Assembly (NCBI GenBank): GCA_023459275.1
Contig: JAEWVC010000004.1
Span: 1-12,055 of the forward strand
Length of the DNA: 12,055 bases
Reading direction: 5' to 3'
From: Bacillota bacterium
GTDB lineage: Bacteria; Bacillota; Clostridia; Christensenellales; Aristaeellaceae
Shown here: piece by piece, positions 5,357 to 12,055 of the stretch
Position numbering within the stretch: position 1 is the first letter of the stretch
Layout: each line of letters begins with the position of its first letter
Notes under the pieces: model-generated
What the model was told of the DNA's origin: nothing
The model's input: the letters and a program-made list of their open reading frames with translations, nothing else
The model's database searches: none
Made by a program: the position numbers and the translations under genes

Positions 5357-7570
5357 TCAGTAGCGGTACACGCCGCCTGTTACGGTATGGGTTTCCCGGC
5401 CGATGGTGATCTCCGCCTCCGTACCTTGTGGGATTTCGATTTCGTACCGGAACTGACCGCCCTCATCCCGCCACGTACTGCGGATGAGGCCGTTTTTTGT
5501 TTCCAGGGAAGCGTTTACAAAGCCCAGGCGCCTGTCCGGCTTGGGCGCGATGCGGATGCGGCGGTAGCCCGGCGCGTCCTCCAGGGGCTTAATGCCCGCG
5601 GCCGCGCCAAACAGCCAGTCCCCCACGGCGCCGTAGGCGTAATGGTTGAAGGAGTTCATGTCCGTGCTCCACATGGACCCGTCCTCCCGCAGGCCGTCCC
5701 AATGCTCCCAAATGGTGGTGGCGCCCATCCGCACCGAGAACAGCCAGGAGGGGAAGCTTTCCTGCAAAAGCAGGGAATAGGCCAGCTCGGTATAGCCGTT
5801 TTCGGATAATACGTGCAGCAAATAGGGTGTGCCCACAAACCCCGTGGTCAGGTGCGTGCCGTTATCCGTGATCATTTTGGCCAGGGCGGCGGCAACCTCT
5901 CCGGGGTTTTGACAAAGATGGAAGTGCAGGGCCAGCACATGGGCCGTCTGGGTCAGGCAGGCCAGCTTCCCGCCCGGCATATACGTCTGCCTGAAGGCGG
6001 ACACAATGCGCCCATACAGCTCCTCATATTCGCTTACCTCCCTGTCCAGCACCCTTCCTGCCTTGACCAGCAAAGAAACGGAGTTGGCATACATGGCCGT
6101 GGCGATGAGCCCCTCGTCGGTAGAGCCCTTGTAGCTTCCGCTAGGCGCGTCCAGCCCCAGCCAGTCGCCGTAATGGCGGCCCGTGTTCCACAGGGCTTCC
6201 TCCGTGCCCTGGCGGCGGATGTATTCCACCCAGGCCCGCATGCTGTCAAACTGCTCCGCCAGCAGCGTTTTGTCCCCGTAGCTCACATACATCTGCCAGG
6301 GGCAGATGCAGGCCGCGTCCCCCCAGGCGGCGGAGCCGTCACTGGGGCCCTGGGCTTCCTTTTCGCCATAGGGGATAAAGCCGGTGTGCCTCGCCTTGCC
6401 GGTGAGTACGTTGGGGATCACCGCCGGCACACAGCCGCCGAAAAACTGCTCGGACTTCAAATCGTGCAGCCATTTTTGGAAAAAACGGTTTACATCGTAA
6501 TTGTAGGAGGCCGCCCGTATGAATGCCTGGGCATCCCCCGTCCAGCCCAGGCGTTCGTCACGCTGCGGGCAGTCGGTGGGCACATCCAGAAAATTCCCCT
6601 TTTGGCCCCATACGATATTGTGGTACAGCTTGTTCAAAAGGTCGCTGCCGCATTCAAACCGCCCGGTGCGTTTCATATCGGAATGGACAACAATGGCGGT
6701 AAAGTTTTCGGAATTGACTTCCTCCGGCCAGCCGATCAATTGCACGTAGCGGAACCCAAAGAAGGTAAACCGGGGCTTTACGGTGTCCGTCTTGCCGGAG
6801 AGGGTATAGGAAAACTCCGCCTTGGCGCTGCGCAGGTTCGCGGTATAGAAGTTTCCGTCCCTGTCCAATACCTCCGCGTGGCGGAGCAGGATCTTTTCGC
6901 CCGCGGGCCCGCGGACCGTAAATTCCACATACCCCGTCATGTTCTGGCCGAAATCCAGCACCCTTTCGCCCTTGGGCGTGGTGATTACGGCGATGGGCGA
7001 CAGCCGCTCGTGCTCCGTGACCTCTTCCCCCTCCTGGGGGATCAGGATGTCTTTGGGCAGGGGCAGGCAGAGGGCCGGGGCCCAGTTTTCCGGCTGTATG
7101 CGCCCGTCCACAGCCTCGCCGTCATAGATGGTGCTGGATGCAATTTGAGAAATACCCCATTCCCAGCTTTCATCCGTTACAATATCCTCACCCGTTCCGT
7201 TTTCATAGGTAAGGCGCAGGGTGGCCAGCAAAGCAACAGGCTTTCCGCCCTTTTGCTGGCCCTGCCAGCCAAGGGGACTGGCATACCAGCCGTCGCCCAC
7301 CGCAACAGTCAGGGTATTCTGTCCGCGCAGAAGCGCCGTAACATCATATTCCTGTACCTGCAGCCGGCTGCTGTAATTCGTCCAGCCCGGGGCCATGATG
7401 AAATCTCCAATTCTTTCCCCGTTCAGATGGGCTTCGTAGACGCCCAGCGATGTAATAAAAAGCTTCGCCTGGTGCACGCTCTGGCAGGCGAAGGATTTAC
7501 GGAACAAGGGCGCGTTTGCTATTTTTTCCCGGCCGGCGGAAATCCATTGGCCATGTAGGATGTTTTGCAT
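5357..7570 (-). CDS. Alpha-L-rhamnosidase, glycoside hydrolase family 78
   Basis: The 737-residue product cleaves terminal alpha-L-rhamnose with inversion. Order of parts: an N-terminal beta-rich carbohydrate-binding-like domain (about 1-180, with V-Y-E-A-H-L-N-G-E-R-I-G-D), a concanavalin-like domain (about 185-300, with G-E-R-V-L-D-F-G-Q-N-M-T-G), an (alpha/alpha)6-barrel (about 305-660) and a C-terminal beta domain. The family signature D333-C-P-Q-R-D-E339-R-L-G-W-T-G-D346 is intact; E339 corresponds to the general acid, and E622 in W-E-H-W-D to the general base of characterised GH78 enzymes. There is no signal peptide, so it acts in the cytoplasm on imported oligosaccharides. The ATG at 7570 follows AAGGAGG by seven bases; an upstream in-frame extension to 7753 runs through the promoter and is rejected. 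The neighbouring kdu genes point to rhamnogalacturonan rather than flavonoid glycosides as the source. Confidence 0.95.
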   Translation of the reverse strand: MQNILHGQWISAGREKIANAPLFRKSFACQSVHQAKLFITSLGVYEAHLNGERIGDFIMAPGWTNYSSRLQVQEYDVTALLRGQNTLTVAVGDGWYASPLGWQGQQKGGKPVALLATLRLTYENGTGEDIVTDESWEWGISQIASSTIYDGEAVDGRIQPENWAPALCLPLPKDILIPQEGEEVTEHERLSPIAVITTPKGERVLDFGQNMTGYVEFTVRGPAGEKILLRHAEVLDRDGNFYTANLRSAKAEFSYTLSGKTDTVKPRFTFFGFRYVQLIGWPEEVNSENFTAIVVHSDMKRTGRFECGSDLLNKLYHNIVWGQKGNFLDVPTDCPQRDERLGWTGDAQAFIRAASYNYDVNRFFQKWLHDLKSEQFFGGCVPAVIPNVLTGKARHTGFIPYGEKEAQGPSDGSAAWGDAACICPWQMYVSYGDKTLLAEQFDSMRAWVEYIRRQGTEEALWNTGRHYGDWLGLDAPSGSYKGSTDEGLIATAMYANSVSLLVKAGRVLDREVSEYEELYGRIVSAFRQTYMPGGKLACLTQTAHVLALHFHLCQNPGEVAAALAKMITDNGTHLTTGFVGTPYLLHVLSENGYTELAYSLLLQESFPSWLFSVRMGATTIWEHWDGLREDGSMWSTDMNSFNHYAYGAVGDWLFGAAAGIKPLEDAPGYRRIRIAPKPDRRLGFVNASLETKNGLIRSTWRDEGGQFRYEIEIPQGTEAEITIGRETHTVTGGVYRY

Positions 7571-7622
7571 GGTTGGGCCTCCTTGTTTGCGCTTTTGTTG
7601 CTGCCGTGTCCAATCTGCACCC

Positions 7623-7651
7623 ATCATAAGCCGGATACGCCCTGCCGTCAA
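7623..7651 (-). promoter_or_regulatory. Sigma-A-type promoter of the rhamnosidase gene
   Basis: On the minus strand the -35 box TTGACG (7651-7646) and the -10 box TATGAT (7628-7623) are separated by exactly 17 bases, each matching five of six consensus positions. Transcription would start near 7616, giving a leader of about 46 bases that carries AAGGAGG. The strength of the boxes suggests control by a repressor or catabolite control rather than absolute need for an activator. Confidence 0.75.
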
Positions 7652-7770
7652 TAGCGTTTGCAAATCACTTGTGTTATATGGTTTTCGCCAATTTGTTTTT
7701 CGACGCCTGCTGATTTCAGACATGGCACACTGGCTGATGTGTACGCTTTCCATCCTTTTCCTATAGGCAG
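7652..7770. other. Intergenic stretch between the rhamnosidase promoter and the uvrA-side repeat
   Basis: This roughly 120-base stretch is more AT-rich than its surroundings. Apart from the promoter at its left edge, it shows no credible coding region: the reading frames through it on both strands lack ribosome binding sites. It may carry upstream control elements for the rhamnosidase gene, but no clear palindrome or repeat was found in it. Confidence 0.4.
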
Positions 7771-7822
7771 GGATTCCAAAGGGATATATCCCTTTGGCGG
7801 GGTCCAGGGGCAGCGCCCCTGT
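7771..7822 (-). repeat. Double-hairpin intergenic repeat R1, directly after the uvrA stop
   Basis: Read on the minus strand, hairpin A (CAGGGGC-GCT-GCCCCTG, 7821-7805) begins two bases after the uvrA stop codon. A GGACCCC linker follows, then hairpin B, a perfect 22-base palindrome at 7797-7776 with the arm CCAAAGGGATA, and a terminal AATCCC. The same order of parts is found at 11829-11883 and, partly, at 12012-12055. There is no T-tract, so it is not a standard terminator, although it may still end or stabilise the uvrA transcript. Confidence 0.82.
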
Positions 7823-10654
7823 TTACTTCCTTTCCAGCATGTGCTTCAAATACTGGCCGGTATAGCTGCTTTCCACCTGCACCACTTCCTCCGGCGTGCC
7901 CTGGGCGATGATCTGCCCGCCCCGGTGGCCGCCCTCCGGGCCCAGGTCGATGATGTAGTCGGCGGTTTTGATGATGTCCAGGTTATGCTCGATGACGATC
8001 ACGCTGTTGCCCGCGTCGGTAAGCCTTTGCAGCACGTGCACCAGCCGGTCCACATCGGCCATGTGCAGCCCGGTGGTGGGCTCGTCCAGCACATAGATGG
8101 TTTTGCCGGTGGCGCGCTTGCTCAGTTCCGTGGCCAGTTTCACCCGCTGGGCCTCGCCCCCGGAGAGGGTGGTGCTGGACTGGCCCAGCTTCATGTAGCC
8201 CAAACCCACGTCATAGAGGGTTTCCAGCTTGCGCAAAATTTGGGGATGGTTCTCAAAATAGAACAACCCTTCCTCTACGGTCATCTCCAGCACATCGTGG
8301 ATGGACTTGCCCCGGTAGTGCACCTCTAGGGTTTCCCGGTTGTAGCGCTTGCCTTTGCACACCTCGCAGGGGACATAGATGTCCGGCAGGAAGTGCATTT
8401 CGATCTTGATGAGCCCATCGCCAGAGCAGGCCTCGCACCGCCCTCCCTTGACGTTGAAGGAAAAGCGGTTTTCCTTGTAGCCTCTGGCCTTGGCGTCAGG
8501 CGTTAAGGCGAACACCTTGCGGATATGGTCAAACAGCCCCGTGTAGGTGGCGGGGTTGCTCCTGGGGGTGCGGCCAATGGGGGACTGGTCGATGTCGATG
8601 ATCTTGTCCAGTTGGTTCAGGCCTTCCATGGCGTCAAAAGCCCCGGGCCTTGTTTTGGCCCGGTTTAATTGCCTGGCCAGGTGCTTGTAGACGATCTCGT
8701 TCACCAGGCTGGATTTGCCGCTGCCCGACACGCCGGTGACGCAGGTCAAAACCCCCAGGGGGATGGATACGTCGATGTTCTTCAGGTTGTGCTCCCGGGC
8801 GCCCCGCACGGTCAGAAAGCCCGTGGGTTTCCTCCGGGCCTCCGGGACGGGAATGCTTTTTTTGCCGCTCAAATATTGGCCGGTCAGGGAATCGGGGTTC
8901 GCAATGATCTCCTCCACCGTGCCCTTTGCCACAATGTGCCCGCCGTGGGCGCCTGCGCCGGGGCCGATGTCCACAATGTAGTCCGCGGCGTACATGGTTT
9001 CCTCGTCATGCTCCACCACGATCAGGGTGTTGCCCAGGTCCCGCAGGTTTTTCAGCGTGCCAAGCAGCCTTGCGTTGTCCCTTTGGTGCAGCCCGATGGA
9101 GGGTTCATCCAGGATATACAGCACCCCCACCAGGGAGGAGCCGATTTGCGTGGCCAGGCGGATGCGCTGGGCCTCGCCGCCGGACAGGCTTCCCGCCGCC
9201 CGGGACAGGGTGAGGTAGTCCAGGCCCACATCCACCAAAAAGCCCAGGCGCGCGTTGATCTCCTTCAGAATCTGGGCCGCGATCATGGATTGCTTTTCCG
9301 TAAGCACAAGGCCCTGAAAAAACGCCCTGGCGTCCAGCACGCTAAGATCACTGACTTTGGCGATGTTCTCCCTGCCCACAGTGACGGCCAGCGCCTCCGG
9401 CTTGAGCCTTTTTCCGTGGCAGTCGGGGCATTCGTCCGCCACCATGTATTCCTCGTAGGCGGCCTTCATGCCCTCGCTGGAGGTTTCCCGGTAGCGCCGC
9501 TCCAGGGAGGGGATGATGCCCTCGTAGGGCGCGTCGAAGTGGCCGGCGCCATTCTGCCCGGCATAATGCACGGTAATCTTTTCCCGGCCGGTGCCGTACA
9601 AAAGCATATCCACGGTCTTGTCGGGCAGGTCGCGTACCGGGGTATCCAGGTCAAAGCCATATTTTTTGCCAAGGGCCGCAAAGAACATGCTGGCAATGCT
9701 GGAGGGGTCCTTCACGTTCCAGCCCATGGCGTTGATGGCGCCCTGGTTCAGGGAAAGGCTTGTATCCGGCATCACAATGTCCCTGCTGATCTTCATCAGC
9801 GTGCCAAGGCCGGAGCAGGTGGGGCAGGCGCCGAAGGGGCTGTTGAAGGAGAACAGGCGCGGCGCCAGCTCCTCGATGGAGATGCCGCAGTCGGCGCAGG
9901 CGTAGTTTTGGGAGAAAAGCAGCTCTCCCTGCTCAAACAGATCCACCAGGATCAGCCCGCCGGCTTGGGCTGCCGCCGTCTCCATGCTGTCGGTGAGGCG
10001 CTTGGACATTTCCTTGCCGGGCCGTATGATCAGCCGGTCGATAACGATCTCAATGGCGTGTTTCTTTTGTTTGTCCAGGGGCGGGGTATCGTCCAGCTCG
10101 TACATTTCGCCGTCGATGCGCACGCGCACAAACCCGCCCTTGCGGGCCTCCTCCAGAAGCCGTGTGTGCTCCCCCTTGCGCCCGCGCACCACCGGAGCCA
10201 GCACCTGCAGCCGCGTGCCCTCCGGGTAGGCCAGAATCTGGTCTACCATCTGGTCGATGGTCTGCTGGTTGATCTCCTTGCCGCAATTTGGGCAGTGGGG
10301 CGTGCCGACCCGGGCGTACAAAAGACGCAGGTAATCGTGAATTTCGGTCACGGTGCCCACGGTGGACCGGGGGTTGCGGCTGGTGGTCTTCTGGTCGATG
10401 GAGATGGCCGGGGACAGACCCTCGATATAATCGATGTCCGGCTTCTCCATCTGGCCCAGGAACTGCCTGGCATAGGCGGACAGGGATTCCACATACCGCC
10501 GCTGCCCTTCGGCATAGATGGTGTCAAAGGCCAGGGAGCTTTTGCCCGACCCTGACAGCCCCGTGAACACCACCAGCTTGTCCCTTGGGATCTCCAGATC
10601 GACATTTTTCAGGTTGTGCTCCCTGGCGCCCTTTACAAACAGCGTATTGCGCAA
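7823..10654 (-). CDS. uvrA: Excinuclease ABC subunit A (UvrA)
   Basis: UvrA is the damage-sensing ATPase of nucleotide excision repair; it dimerises, scans DNA and loads UvrB. The 943-residue product is full length. It has two ABC modules: Walker A G32-L-S-G-S-G-K-S-S and G641-V-S-G-S-G-K-S-S, signatures L-S-G-G-E-A-Q-R at about 490-497 and 830-837, and Walker B ending D516-E and D857-E. Zinc-module cysteines are C253/C256/C277/C280 and C740/C743/C763/C766. C121-P-N-C124 is an additional pair common in UvrA. Translation starts at a TTG (10654-10652), with GAGGTG (10666-10661) six bases upstream inside the end of the preceding gene, whose stop is three bases away; the two are probably translationally coupled. 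uvrB and uvrC are not in the window. The stop lies next to repeat R1. Confidence 0.98.
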   Translation of the reverse strand: MRNTLFVKGAREHNLKNVDLEIPRDKLVVFTGLSGSGKSSLAFDTIYAEGQRRYVESLSAYARQFLGQMEKPDIDYIEGLSPAISIDQKTTSRNPRSTVGTVTEIHDYLRLLYARVGTPHCPNCGKEINQQTIDQMVDQILAYPEGTRLQVLAPVVRGRKGEHTRLLEEARKGGFVRVRIDGEMYELDDTPPLDKQKKHAIEIVIDRLIIRPGKEMSKRLTDSMETAAAQAGGLILVDLFEQGELLFSQNYACADCGISIEELAPRLFSFNSPFGACPTCSGLGTLMKISRDIVMPDTSLSLNQGAINAMGWNVKDPSSIASMFFAALGKKYGFDLDTPVRDLPDKTVDMLLYGTGREKITVHYAGQNGAGHFDAPYEGIIPSLERRYRETSSEGMKAAYEEYMVADECPDCHGKRLKPEALAVTVGRENIAKVSDLSVLDARAFFQGLVLTEKQSMIAAQILKEINARLGFLVDVGLDYLTLSRAAGSLSGGEAQRIRLATQIGSSLVGVLYILDEPSIGLHQRDNARLLGTLKNLRDLGNTLIVVEHDEETMYAADYIVDIGPGAGAHGGHIVAKGTVEEIIANPDSLTGQYLSGKKSIPVPEARRKPTGFLTVRGAREHNLKNIDVSIPLGVLTCVTGVSGSGKSSLVNEIVYKHLARQLNRAKTRPGAFDAMEGLNQLDKIIDIDQSPIGRTPRSNPATYTGLFDHIRKVFALTPDAKARGYKENRFSFNVKGGRCEACSGDGLIKIEMHFLPDIYVPCEVCKGKRYNRETLEVHYRGKSIHDVLEMTVEEGLFYFENHPQILRKLETLYDVGLGYMKLGQSSTTLSGGEAQRVKLATELSKRATGKTIYVLDEPTTGLHMADVDRLVHVLQRLTDAGNSVIVIEHNLDIIKTADYIIDLGPEGGHRGGQIIAQGTPEEVVQVESSYTGQYLKHMLERK

Positions 10655-10657
10655 AAC

Positions 10658-11761
10658 TTACACCTCGATCAGTTCATAGGCCCGGGTACCGATCCCCAAC
10701 GCTTCGCCGTGGGTCAGCTGGGTCACCCAGTTGGTGTCCGGATGGCTGTTGATGAAGGGGTCCTCGCTGACCTGCTTCATCTCCGTAAGCCTGCTGTTGG
10801 GCAGGGGCGGAAGATGCAGGCAGGCGTCCACGCAGGCCTGGTCCAGCGCCACCGGGTCAAAGGAGGCAAACATGCCCACGTCCGGCAGGATGGGCGCGTC
10901 GTTATAGTCATGGCAGTCGCACCGGGGGGAGATGTCCATCACCAGGCTCACATGGAAATGCGGCCTGTCCTGCAAAACCGCCAGGGTGTACTCCGCGATT
11001 TTCTTGTTCAGGATATCGTTGGAGTGGTCGCCCGTGGGATGGATGGCGTCCTCCGGGCAGGCACCGATGCACCGGCCGCAGCCCACGCACTTCTCCCAAT
11101 TGATCTTGGCTTTTTTGTTGGTGATGGTGATGGCGTCATGGGCGCACTCCCGGCGGCATTTTCCGCACCCTATGCACAGAGATTGGTCTACCTCCGGCTT
11201 GCCGGAGGAATGCATTTCCATTTTGCCCGCCCGGGACCCGCAGCCCATGCCGATGTTTTTCATCACCCCGCCGAACCCCGTGCCCTCGTGGCCCTTGAAG
11301 TGGGTGAGGCTCAAAAATACATCGGCGTCCATGATGGCCCGGCCGATTTTTGCTTCCTTCACATATTCGCCGGGGATCTTTACAAGCGCCTCGTCCGTGC
11401 CCTTCAGCCCGTCGCCGATTAAAACGTGGCAGCCCGTGGAAAAGGGAGAGAACCCGTTTTCATAGGCCGCGCCGATATGGTCCAGCGCGTTTTTCCGCCG
11501 GCCCACGTACAGCGTGTTGCAGTCGGTCAAAAAAGGCGTGCCGCCCTTCTCCTTCACCAGGTCCGCCAGCACCTTGGCATAGTTGGGCCGCACAAAGGAC
11601 AGGTTTCCCGGCTCCCCGAAATGCAGCTTGATGGCCGCGTACTTCTTTCTGAAATCAATCTCTCCCATGCCTGCCTTCAGCACCAGGCGGCGCAGCTTGT
11701 CCAGCAGGCTCCGGCCTTCCCCCGCACGCAAATCCGAAAAGTATACTTTGGATGCCTCCAT
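10658..11761 (-). CDS. DUF362 domain protein with two [4Fe-4S] ferredoxin motifs
   Basis: The 367-residue product has an N-terminal and C-terminal DUF362 region (about 1-185 and 245-360, with I-K-L-H-F-G-E-P-G-N, T-D-C-N-T-L-Y and T-H-F-K-G-H-E-G-T-G-F-G-G-V-M-K-N-I-G-M-G). It is interrupted by a bacterial ferredoxin insert at about 190-240. The insert holds C196-x2-C199-x2-C202-x3-C206 and C225-x2-C228-x2-C231-x3-C235-P, each able to bind a [4Fe-4S] cluster. There is no signal peptide or membrane segment, so it should be cytoplasmic. The role of this family is not established; electron transfer or iron-sulfur-linked metabolism is plausible. GGGAGG lies shortly before the ATG at 11761 and a good promoter precedes it. 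It is the first gene of a unit with uvrA, whose start is three bases past this stop. Extra cysteines (81, 111, 174, 281, 283, 310, 314) are notable. Confidence 0.92.
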   Translation of the reverse strand: MEASKVYFSDLRAGEGRSLLDKLRRLVLKAGMGEIDFRKKYAAIKLHFGEPGNLSFVRPNYAKVLADLVKEKGGTPFLTDCNTLYVGRRKNALDHIGAAYENGFSPFSTGCHVLIGDGLKGTDEALVKIPGEYVKEAKIGRAIMDADVFLSLTHFKGHEGTGFGGVMKNIGMGCGSRAGKMEMHSSGKPEVDQSLCIGCGKCRRECAHDAITITNKKAKINWEKCVGCGRCIGACPEDAIHPTGDHSNDILNKKIAEYTLAVLQDRPHFHVSLVMDISPRCDCHDYNDAPILPDVGMFASFDPVALDQACVDACLHLPPLPNSRLTEMKQVSEDPFINSHPDTNWVTQLTHGEALGIGTRAYELIEV

Positions 11762-11791
11762 GGTTTTCCTCCCGTCGTTTGATACCCGAAC

Positions 11792-11820
11792 AGTATAGCA
11801 CGGCGAACATACTTTCGCAA
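11792..11820 (-). promoter_or_regulatory. Sigma-A-type promoter of the DUF362-uvrA unit
   Basis: On the minus strand -35 TTGCGA (11820-11815) and -10 TATACT (11797-11792) are separated by exactly 17 bases. Transcription would start near 11785, leaving a leader of about 24 bases with GGGAGG before the ATG at 11761. No SOS (LexA-type) box of the Bacillus/Clostridium kind was recognised around it. Confidence 0.65.
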
Positions 11821-11828
11821 TGCTTTTT

Positions 11829-11883
11829 CCAGGGACGCTGTCCCTGGACCCTGGTAAAGGGACAAAGCCCCTTTACAATCCCC
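11829..11883 (+). repeat. Double-hairpin intergenic repeat R2
   Basis: Read on the plus strand, hairpin A (CCAGGGAC-GCT-GTCCCTGG, 11829-11847) is followed by an ACCCTG linker, hairpin B (GTAAAGGG at 11854-11861 pairing with CCCTTTAC at 11869-11876) and AATCCCC. The order and loops match R1 on the other strand, while stem bases differ in a compensated way, indicating that structure is conserved within the family. It lies just upstream of the DUF362 promoter. Confidence 0.82.
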
Positions 11884-11885
11884 AG

Positions 11886-12011
11886 TTCAGGTTACATGAT
11901 AAAACAATGCGCTTTACCCCGGTCTTCCATGCCATTCAAAAAAATAACAAAAAAAACCGTGCCTGCCCGGCGACGGTTTTCTGCAGATTTTCTCAAAATG
12001 ATACCTAATAT
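11886..12011. other. Non-coding stretch between repeats R2 and R3
   Basis: This AT-rich stretch of about 126 bases contains a minus-strand terminator and no credible gene. A 62-codon frame that runs across it on the plus strand begins inside the sequence before R2, passes through both hairpins of R2 and lacks a ribosome binding site, so it is not supported. Confidence 0.6.
11938..11980 (-). terminator. Rho-independent terminator for a minus-strand gene to the right of the window
   Basis: On the minus strand AAAACCGT (11980-11973) pairs with ACGGTTTT (11960-11953), extended by an inner GCC/GGC pairing with a one-base bulge. It is followed by a long T-rich run (11952-11938). The direction of the T-tract shows that it ends transcripts coming from beyond the right edge of the window. 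A shorter T run follows on the plus strand too, so some action in both directions is possible. Confidence 0.75.
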
Positions 12012-12055
12012 GGGGTTTCCAAAGGGGTTATATCCCTTTGGCAGGGTCCAGGGAC
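12012..12055 (-). repeat. Double-hairpin intergenic repeat R3, cut by the window end
   Basis: Hairpin B is CCAAAGGG (12019-12026) pairing with CCCTTTGG (12034-12041) around GTTATAT. It is followed by the AGGGTCC linker and the first part of hairpin A (CCAGGGAC), where the window stops. It matches R1 in orientation and is inverted with respect to R2, about 130 bases away. Confidence 0.75.

Noticed and set aside
7646..7665. Catabolite-control (cre) site overlapping the rhamnosidase -35
   Set aside because: On the minus strand TGCAAACGCTA fits the left part and centre of a cre site, but the right-hand CA is replaced by TG, so the second half does not match. CcpA control remains possible but is not supported.
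7571..7753. 61-residue N-terminal extension of the rhamnosidase
   Set aside because: The extension runs through the -35/-10 promoter boxes, is rich in basic residues unlike a GH78 N-terminus, and the ATG at 7570 has a strong AAGGAGG in front of it.
8669..10555. Long open frame on the plus strand opposite uvrA
   Set aside because: It is the antisense shadow of a GC-rich conserved gene; the product is a low-complexity His/Gly/Ala/Val-rich string without recognisable domains. The same holds for the long frames opposite the rhamnosidase (5813-7558), kduI, kduD and the DUF362 gene.
11820..12008. Small 62-residue plus-strand gene at the right end
   Set aside because: It is translated through both hairpins of repeat R2 and the terminator region, has no ribosome binding site, and its composition looks random.

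Overview
The window looks like chromosomal DNA of an anaerobic, moderately GC-rich member of the Bacillota, probably class Clostridia. The support is indirect: strong GGAGG-type ribosome binding sites before almost every gene, two TTG starts and one probable GTG start, sigma-A-like promoters with exact 17-base spacers, and gene content typical of gut fermenters (KduI/KduD, GH78 rhamnosidase, a ferredoxin-type DUF362 protein). No rRNA, tRNA, CRISPR array, transposase, integrase or phage gene was seen. The exact genus cannot be told from this sequence.

Layout. Bases 1-195 are non-coding: a 30-base direct repeat, each copy a hairpin, then a good promoter. It drives a rightward set of three genes: a small nitroreductase-like flavoprotein (196-723), a VOC/glyoxalase-fold protein (800-1258) and a ZIP-family metal transporter (1280-2074). 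Next, on the minus strand, a small STAS/SpoIIAA-like gene (2138-2533) sits between two inverted copies of a palindromic repeat, followed (still minus strand) by an AraC-family regulator (2644-3495). The regulator is divergent from kduI (3630-4472) and kduD (4509-5291), which end in an intrinsic terminator. Convergent to them lies a cytoplasmic GH78 alpha-L-rhamnosidase (5357-7570) with its own promoter. The rest is a minus-strand pair: a DUF362/2x[4Fe-4S] protein (10658-11761) followed after 3 bases by uvrA (7823-10654). The right end (11762-12055) holds the promoter of that pair, two repeat copies and a minus-strand terminator that probably serves a gene beyond the window.

How the genes fit together. 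The AraC regulator, KduI, KduD and the rhamnosidase make a coherent pectin / rhamnogalacturonan module. The rhamnosidase releases L-rhamnose from imported oligosaccharides. KduI and KduD convert the keto-sugar derived from unsaturated galacturonate into 2-keto-3-deoxygluconate. Lyases, transporters, GH105 and KDG kinase/aldolase are not in the window. UvrA belongs to nucleotide excision repair, and its tight coupling to the iron-sulfur protein is positional only.

No clearly new multi-gene system could be demonstrated. The least ordinary features are two families of structured intergenic repeats (one inverted pair framing the small STAS-like gene and apparently supplying a false N-terminus to it, and a double-hairpin family present three times), and the DUF362-uvrA coupling.
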